DNA of 64,000 bases, taken from UBA4874 sp002399435. Lineage in GTDB: Bacteria; Bacillota; Clostridia; Caldicoprobacterales; DTU083. Below the pieces are notes generated by a model. That model was not told where the DNA came from. It saw nothing but the letters and a program-made list of their open reading frames with translations, and made no database searches. This document shows, piece by piece, positions 58,942 through 64,000 of the stretch. The stretch covers positions 62,001 to 126,000 of the forward strand of contig DAISGI010000002.1 of NCBI GenBank assembly GCA_036823195.1, given 5' to 3'. The position numbers and the translations under genes are program-made. Each line of letters begins with the position of its first letter. The first letter of the stretch is position 1.

Positions 58942-60267
58942 TCAGGCAACATGCCCGGTCAGACAGTCCTTCTCCCTTCCGTCCAGAAATACCGGCAGCA
59001 ATTGCCCTTCCAGCTCCGGCCCGCCCGGTACCAGAGCCTTGATATAATGATCCGTATGTCCTTCCACAAGCCCTTCTTTACCGTTATATGCCTTTTCAAA
59101 CAAAACGGTCTCCTTCCGGCCAATAAACTGCTCCATATAGTTCTGCTCCAGCTTCCGGCTCAGAGCTACCATTTTCCGGCTCCGGCGTTCCCTGATTTCC
59201 GGGAGAACCTGATGCTCAAAAGACGCTGCCGGCGTTCCCTCCCTGGGAGAATAGGGAAATACATGAATCCTGCTGAATCCCACGGACTCGGCAAACGCAC
59301 AGGTGGCGGCAAACTCCTCCTCCGTTTCTCCCGGAAAGCCCACCATAATGTCAGTCGTAACAGCGACTTCCGGAATGGCGCATCGCAGATGCCGGACAAT
59401 TTCCCGATATTCCGCCGTGGTATACCTCCGGTTCATTCGCTTCAGGGTTGCATCGCATCCGCTCTGCAACGAGATATGATAATGCCGGCATATTTTCGGC
59501 AGATCACGGACTTCCTCTATAAAATGTTCTGTAAGTAGGGTAGGCTCCAAAGAGCCCAGCCGTATCCTCTCGATGCCCCGGATCGTATGAAGGTCCTTCA
59601 GCAGGTCCAGCAAATCGGCATTCCCGGTATTTTGCCGGTCCCTTCCGTAGGAGGCAATATGAATGCCGGTCAGTACAATTTCCCGAAATCCGGCTTCCGA
59701 CAGGCGCTCCGCTTCCTTTCGGATGCTCTCCGGATTCCTGCTTCGGATCGGGCCCCGTACATAAGGGATAATGCAGTACGTACAAAACTGACTGCAGCCT
59801 TCCTGGATTTTCAGTGCAGCACGGGTCTTTCCGGCAAAAGCATGGATGGGCATGTCTTCGAACTCCCGGGCCTGCCGGATATTCTCCACACCATTGACGG
59901 GAGCCTTTATGGCCTGCGCTCTTTCCACATAATCCACGATGCGGTTCCGGCTGTTGGTCCCCAGCGCTACCCGGACCCCAGGTATGGACAGAACCTCCTC
60001 TGCCGCCTGCTGCGCATAGCATCCCACAACGGCGATAACCGCATCGGGATTCCTGCGATGTGCCCTGTGAATGACCTGCCGGGATTTCCTTTCGCCCAGA
60101 TTCGTTACAGTACAGGTATTCACCACATAAACGTCGGAATCCTCCCGGAAATCCACAACACGATAGCCTTTTTCCAGAAACCGCTCCTTCATGGCCTCCG
60201 AATCATATTGATTTGTCTTACATCCCAGAGTATAAAACGCAACCCTCTTCAAAGGTGTTGCTTCCAT
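58942..60267 (-). CDS. mtaB: tRNA (N6-threonylcarbamoyladenosine(37)-C2)-methylthiotransferase MtaB
   Basis: A radical SAM enzyme that makes ms2t6A37 in ANN-decoding tRNAs. It has 441 residues. The N-terminal UPF0004 domain carries the three cysteines of the second cluster (TLGCKTNQYDSEAM, NTCTVTN, VVGCYAQ). The radical SAM CxxxCxxC is CSQFCTYCIIPYVRGPIRS. A C-terminal TRAM-like domain follows with LFEKAYNGKEGLVEGHTDHY. The ATG follows GGACAAGGA closely. It lies between dnaJ and the HIT gene, a standard clostridial position. Confidence 0.96.
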   Translation of the reverse strand: MEATPLKRVAFYTLGCKTNQYDSEAMKERFLEKGYRVVDFREDSDVYVVNTCTVTNLGERKSRQVIHRAHRRNPDAVIAVVGCYAQQAAEEVLSIPGVRVALGTNSRNRIVDYVERAQAIKAPVNGVENIRQAREFEDMPIHAFAGKTRAALKIQEGCSQFCTYCIIPYVRGPIRSRNPESIRKEAERLSEAGFREIVLTGIHIASYGRDRQNTGNADLLDLLKDLHTIRGIERIRLGSLEPTLLTEHFIEEVRDLPKICRHYHISLQSGCDATLKRMNRRYTTAEYREIVRHLRCAIPEVAVTTDIMVGFPGETEEEFAATCAFAESVGFSRIHVFPYSPREGTPAASFEHQVLPEIRERRSRKMVALSRKLEQNYMEQFIGRKETVLFEKAYNGKEGLVEGHTDHYIKALVPGGPELEGQLLPVFLDGREKDCLTGHVA

Positions 60268-60354
60268 TCCTTGTCCTCCATCCTATCCGTCCGTTATCCG
60301 GCAATGACACTGCGATACCGGCAAGCGCGCTCTCCCGTTTATTCCCTTCGGCTG

Positions 60355-61494
60355 TTATCCGCCAAACACATCCTTCATTTTATCAAAAAAGGATTTTCTT
60401 TGATCCATTTCCCCTGTCAGCTCTTCAAATTCCTTCAGAAGCACCTTCTGCTTTTCCGTCAGCCGTTTCGGAACCTCAATCGTCACCTTTACATACAGAT
60501 CTCCGCGGCCGCCTCCTTTCAGATGCTGTATGCCCTGATTGTGGAGCCGGAAGGACGTGCCCGTCTGGGTTCCCGCCGGTACCGTATATTTCAGCCTGCC
60601 TCCCAGGGTGGGAACTTCAATCTCTGCGCCCAGGGCTGCCTGGCCAAACGTTATGGGGATCACACAGTACAGATCATAACCTTCCCGCTTAAAGAGCTTA
60701 TGGGGTTTTACGGAAATATAGACATAAAGGTCGCCGGCCGGGCCGCCCCTTTCTCCCTTTTCGCCTTCTCCCCGCAGGGTAATGGCCTGATCGTTGTCAA
60801 TACCGGCAGGGATCGTAACGTTGATTTTCCGTACCCGGCGGATCTGCTTGCGCCCATGACATCTGGGGCATGGATTGGAAATGATGGTACCTTCCCCATG
60901 ACACCGGTCACAAACCCGGACATTCACAAACCGGCCGAATGCCGTATTCTGTGCCTCGGAGACTTCGCCGCTGCCATGACATTTCGGACAGGTCCGGACG
61001 TCCCCGCGCCTTTTGGCTCCGGTTCCCCCGCATTCCGGACAGTCCTCCATCCGCACCACTTCAATTTCCTTTCTTGCACCAAATGCCGCTTCTTCAAAAG
61101 TAATCTTCAAATCATATCTTACGTCAGAACCTCTGGCAGGACCCTTTTGGCCACTGCTGCGTCTCCCAGTATTGCCGCCAAAACCGCCTCCGCCAAAAAA
61201 CATGTCAAAAATATCCCCAAAACCGCCTTCTCCAAACCCGCCGAAGTCAAAGCCTTCAAATCCATGTCCTGCCGGACCTTCATGGCCGAATTGATCATAC
61301 TGTGCTCTGGCTTTTGAATTGCTCAGTACCTGATACGCCTCATTGACCTCTTTAAAAGCCGCCTCTGCTTCCTTATTACCCGGATTCAGATCTGGGTGGT
61401 ATTTCTTGGCCAGTTTTCGGTAAGCTTTTTTGATCTCATCCTCAGACGCCCCTTTGCTCAAACCCAGGACTTCATAATAATCACGTTTTGCCAA
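60355..61494 (-). CDS. dnaJ: Chaperone protein DnaJ
   Basis: Hsp40 co-chaperone of DnaK, 379 residues. The J domain has the HPD motif (KKYHPDLNPGNKEAEAAF), followed by a Gly/Phe region (GFEGFDFGGFGEGGFGDIFD). Four CxxCxGxG zinc repeats follow: CPECGGTG, CPKCHGSG, CDRCHGEG and CPRCHGRK, the last lacking the final Gly pattern. The C-terminal substrate domain is complete. The TTG at 61494 (MAKRDYYEVLG) is favoured by AGGTGG eight bases upstream; a GTG at 61506 is the alternative. A terminator separates it from dnaK. Confidence 0.96.
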   Translation of the reverse strand: MAKRDYYEVLGLSKGASEDEIKKAYRKLAKKYHPDLNPGNKEAEAAFKEVNEAYQVLSNSKARAQYDQFGHEGPAGHGFEGFDFGGFGEGGFGDIFDMFFGGGGFGGNTGRRSSGQKGPARGSDVRYDLKITFEEAAFGARKEIEVVRMEDCPECGGTGAKRRGDVRTCPKCHGSGEVSEAQNTAFGRFVNVRVCDRCHGEGTIISNPCPRCHGRKQIRRVRKINVTIPAGIDNDQAITLRGEGEKGERGGPAGDLYVYISVKPHKLFKREGYDLYCVIPITFGQAALGAEIEVPTLGGRLKYTVPAGTQTGTSFRLHNQGIQHLKGGGRGDLYVKVTIEVPKRLTEKQKVLLKEFEELTGEMDQRKSFFDKMKDVFGG

Positions 61495-61555
61495 ATTATT
61501 CGCCACCTATATCCGTAAAAATATCCGATTCCTTGCATATTTCAAACAGTCTCTG

Positions 61556-61588
61556 AAAAAGCCAAAGCATTTTGGCCTTGGCTTTTTC
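61556..61588. terminator. Terminator-like hairpin between dnaK and dnaJ
   Basis: AAAAAGCCAAAGC and GGCCTTGGCTTTTT pair imperfectly around a short loop with A and T flanks. It should reduce read-through from dnaK into dnaJ. Confidence 0.75.
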
Positions 61589-61655
61589 ATTATAACCCAA
61601 TTGTTTTCTACCGTCCATAATATCGACCATAATTTATCGTTTTAAACGACCGGAT

Positions 61656-63560
61656 TTATTTTTTCTCTTTACCGTCCTTTTTCTCATCGTCGTCAACGAC
61701 CTCATAGTCGGCATCCACAACATTATCGTCTCCGCCATGATTTCTTCCGGCGCTGCCGCTGTTGCCGGCGCCCTCGCCTGATCCGCCCTGCCCGCCGGCA
61801 GCTCCGCCAGTCTGGGACTGCTGCTGGGCCTGCTGCTGATAGATCTTGCCAAAGACATCATAGGAGACCTGAGTCAGCTTTTCCGTCGCTGCCTTGATGG
61901 TATCGGCATCATTGGATTCCAGCGCTTTTTTGGCTGCGGCGACCTCCGCTTCCACCTTTTTCTTATCTGCGGAATCAATCTTGTCCCCCATGTCCTTGAG
62001 GGATTTCTCGGTGTTGTAAATCAGGGAATCCGCATTGTTTCTGACCTCAATTTCTTCCTTGTGCTTCTTGTCTTCTTCCGAGAAGCGCTCCGCTTCCTTG
62101 ACCGCCTTGTCAATCTCGTCATCGGAGAGGTTGGAAGAGGCCGTAATGGTTACCTTTTGTTCATTGCCGGTGCCTTTGTCCTTTGCCGAAACGTTGACGA
62201 TCCCGTTGGCATCGATATCAAAAGTAACCTCAATCTGAGGAACTCCCCTGGGTGCCGCGGGAATCCCGGAAAGAACAAACCGGCCCAATGTTTTGTTGCC
62301 TGCAGCCATTTCCCGTTCACCCTGAAGCACATGAATTTCCACACTGGACTGTCCATCTGCGGCTGTGGAAAATACCTGGCTCTTTTTGGTGGGAATGGTG
62401 GTGTTCCGGTCAATCAGTTTGGTACATACCCCACCCAGGGTTTCAATGCCCAGAGACAACGGGGTCACATCCAGAAGCAGAACATCCTTGACCTCTCCTC
62501 CCAGAACGCCGGCCTGAATGGCCGCGCCGATGGCAACGCACTCATCCGGATTGACCCCTTTATGCAGCTCCTTTTCCGTGATCTTCCTGACTGCTTCCTG
62601 AACAGCCGGGATACGGGTGGATCCGCCAACCAGAATAATCTTGTCGACTTCGTCGGCCGTAAGGCCTGCATCCTTCAGTGCTTTCTGAATCGGGTCAATG
62701 GTTCGATCCACCAGATCGGAAGTCAGATCATTGAACTTTGCCCTGCTCAGGGTCATGTCCAGATGCTTGGGGCCGGAGGCATCCGCTGTGATAAACGGAA
62801 GATTGATATTGCTGGTCATAACACCGGACAACTCGATCTTGGCTTTTTCCGCCGCTTCCTTCAGGCGCTGCATGGCCATTTTATCCTTTGTCAGATCTAC
62901 GCCGTTCTCCTTCCTGAACTCCCCTGCCAGATAATCAATGATTCTCTGGTCAAAGTCGTCTCCTCCAAGCTTGGTGTCCCCATTGGTGGCCAGCACTTCA
63001 AATACGCCGTCCCCGATTTCCAGGATGGAAACATCAAAGGTCCCGCCGCCCAGATCATAGACCAGGATTTTCTGATTGCCTTCCTTGTCCAGGCCGTAGG
63101 CCAGGGAAGCAGCCGTCGGCTCGTTGATGATCCGCAGAACCTCCAGGCCTGCAATCTTTCCGGCATCCTTGGTCGCCTGCCTCTGACTGTCACTGAAATA
63201 TGCAGGGACTGTGATAACAGCCTGTGTGACTTTTTCACCCAGATATGCTTCCGCATCCTCTTTCAGCTTCATCAGGATCATGGCGGATATTTCCGGAGGA
63301 GTATAATCCTTGTCATCTATTCTTTTCTTGTAATTGGATCCCATTTCCCTTTTTATGGATGCGATGGTGCGGTCCGGATTGGTAATGGCCTGACGCTTCG
63401 CAACCTGACCAACCAGCCTCTCCCCGTTTTTGGCAAAAGCCACGACCGACGGTGTGGTCCTTGCTCCTTCCGCATTGGCAATGACGGTCGGCTCCCCGCC
63501 TTCCATCACGGCTACACATGAATTGGTCGTACCCAAATCAATACCAATTATTTTTCCCAT
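61656..63560 (-). CDS. dnaK: Chaperone protein DnaK (Hsp70)
   Basis: The main Hsp70, 634 residues. The nucleotide-binding domain begins MGKIIGIDLGTTNSCVAVME and has INEPTAASLAYGLDKE, LVYDLGGGTFDVSILEIGDG and ILVGGSTRIPAVQ. The linker DVLLLDVTPLSLGIETLGGV and the substrate-binding domain follow. The C-terminal lid ends in a Gln/Gly-rich stretch (about residues 583-612) and the acidic tail EVVDDDEKKDGKEKK. It has the Gram-positive deletion in the N-terminal lobe (LVGQVAKRQAI followed directly by TNPDRTI). ATG 63560 follows GAGGAGG. Confidence 0.98.
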   Translation of the reverse strand: MGKIIGIDLGTTNSCVAVMEGGEPTVIANAEGARTTPSVVAFAKNGERLVGQVAKRQAITNPDRTIASIKREMGSNYKKRIDDKDYTPPEISAMILMKLKEDAEAYLGEKVTQAVITVPAYFSDSQRQATKDAGKIAGLEVLRIINEPTAASLAYGLDKEGNQKILVYDLGGGTFDVSILEIGDGVFEVLATNGDTKLGGDDFDQRIIDYLAGEFRKENGVDLTKDKMAMQRLKEAAEKAKIELSGVMTSNINLPFITADASGPKHLDMTLSRAKFNDLTSDLVDRTIDPIQKALKDAGLTADEVDKIILVGGSTRIPAVQEAVRKITEKELHKGVNPDECVAIGAAIQAGVLGGEVKDVLLLDVTPLSLGIETLGGVCTKLIDRNTTIPTKKSQVFSTAADGQSSVEIHVLQGEREMAAGNKTLGRFVLSGIPAAPRGVPQIEVTFDIDANGIVNVSAKDKGTGNEQKVTITASSNLSDDEIDKAVKEAERFSEEDKKHKEEIEVRNNADSLIYNTEKSLKDMGDKIDSADKKKVEAEVAAAKKALESNDADTIKAATEKLTQVSYDVFGKIYQQQAQQQSQTGGAAGGQGGSGEGAGNSGSAGRNHGGDDNVVDADYEVVDDDEKKDGKEKK

Positions 63561-63593
63561 ATCATTTTCCTCCTCATTTTCGATAACAACTTA

Positions 63594-63630
63594 ATATAAT
63601 ATAGTCTTTTTAGTATATAATATAGTCTTT
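63594..63630. repeat. 16-base direct repeat between grpE and dnaK
   Basis: ATATAATATAGTCTTT occurs at 63594-63609 and again at 63615-63630 (21-base period). A further 15-base direct repeat (ATCAGGGCATCCTGT) lies at about 63674-63703 next to the grpE stop. Confidence 0.85.
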
Positions 63631-63702
63631 CCCTGCTTACCAAATAAGAATATCCTGTTTGTATTCATACCCTATCAGGGCATCCTGTATCAGGGCATCC
63701 TG

Positions 63703-64000
63703 TTAACGTACAACATGCACCATGCTGTAGCGGATTACCTTATCACCTGTTTTATATCCCTTCTGCAGGACTTCGGCAACCGTGTTCTCTTCCTGACCTT
63801 CCTCTCCGTCCACCTGTCCCACTGCATTGTGAAGTGCCGGATCAAAGGGCTTGCCCAATGCCTCAATCTCCTCCACACCCAGCTTTGACAAGGTGTCCAG
63901 GAACTGCTTTTTCACCATTTCAACGCCCTTTCGCACGGACGTCTCCGCATCGGAATCGGGCACCGAATCCATCGCCCGTTCCAGGTTGTCCAGCACCGGA
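63703..64000 (-). CDS. grpE: Nucleotide exchange factor GrpE, C-terminal part, cut by window edge
   Basis: GrpE releases ADP from DnaK. The last 99 or so residues are in the window: VLDNLERAMDSVPDSDAETS, GVEMVKKQFLDTLSKLGVEE, GKPFDPALHNAVGQVDG, TVAEVLQKGYKTGDKVIRYS, MVHV. These cover the end of the long helix, the four-helix bundle and the beta domain that contacts DnaK. The frame is open to the window edge, so the start lies outside. It is upstream of dnaK in the same direction, about 140 bases away. Confidence 0.95.
   Translation of the reverse strand, partial: PVLDNLERAMDSVPDSDAETSVRKGVEMVKKQFLDTLSKLGVEEIEALGKPFDPALHNAVGQVDGEEGQEENTVAEVLQKGYKTGDKVIRYSMVHVVR

Noticed and set aside
62061..63521. 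Long plus-strand frame (486 codons) antisense to dnaK
   Set aside because: A well-known antisense shadow of Hsp70 genes; dnaK itself is unambiguous.
63561..63702. CIRCE element or heat-shock operator before dnaK
   Set aside because: I searched by eye for TTAGCACTC-N9-GAGTGCTAA and found none; it would be expected upstream of hrcA/grpE, outside the window.

Overview
The window looks like chromosome from a spore-forming, low- to mid-GC Gram-positive anaerobe of the class Clostridia. Evidence is the sporulation genes (cotJABC, two CotF-like coat proteins, yqfC/yqfD), the clostridial gene order grpE-dnaK-dnaJ-mtaB-HIT-rpsU-yqeY-nfeD-floA-yqfC-yqfD-phoH-pgpH-ybeY-dgk-era-yqzL-recO-ppdK on the minus strand, the dgt-dnaG-rpoD-tRNA-trmK block, AGGAGG-type ribosome binding sites and frequent GTG/TTG starts. 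I cannot name a genus. The sequence is a draft: two runs of exactly 100 N are each flanked by an identical 55-base sequence, which points to unmerged contig overlaps and not to real missing DNA.

Layout. 1-1.45 kb: 5' part of polX, a doubtful small ORF and a STAS protein. 1.46-4.3 kb: TetR regulator with its own palindromic operator, driving an SDR and a DapA-like lyase/aldolase. 4.4-5.5 kb: cotJABC. 5.5-10.4 kb: truncated GH43 gene, P-loop protein, typA, tandem P-loop ATPase. 10.4-13.5 kb: copper operon csoR-copA-copZ with a CsoR-type operator. 13.8-16.7 kb: trkA-trkH potassium uptake. 16.7-24.4 kb: dCMP deaminase, a His-less HPr-like protein, RNase P RNA, zinc-ribbon protein, a gutted nif3 pseudogene, trmK, tRNA(CAT), rpoD, dnaG, dgt.

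24.6-35.7 kb is the main accessory region, an envelope-stress island. It holds a BceAB-like transporter with its two-component system, an ECF sigma factor with RsiV-like anti-sigma factor and an autoregulatory-looking promoter, and a second ABC transporter whose 1,220-residue permease carries two long coiled-coil segments. 35.7-41.3 kb is a hexuronate cluster (uxuA, uxuB, two Gfo/Idh/MocA oxidoreductases) with a strong promoter and a tandem array at the end of uxuA. 41.4-44.2 kb: two coat proteins, a dead metallopeptidase remnant and dinB with a LexA box. 44.2-64 kb: ppdK and the long conserved housekeeping/stress/sporulation cluster ending in partial grpE.

A recurring feature is short tandem duplication in intergenic DNA, often of -10-like TATAAT elements. 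I found no CRISPR array, prophage or intact insertion sequence. No clearly new system can be proven from sequence alone; the best candidates are the envelope-stress island with its coiled-coil permease and the TetR/SDR/DapA-like operon.
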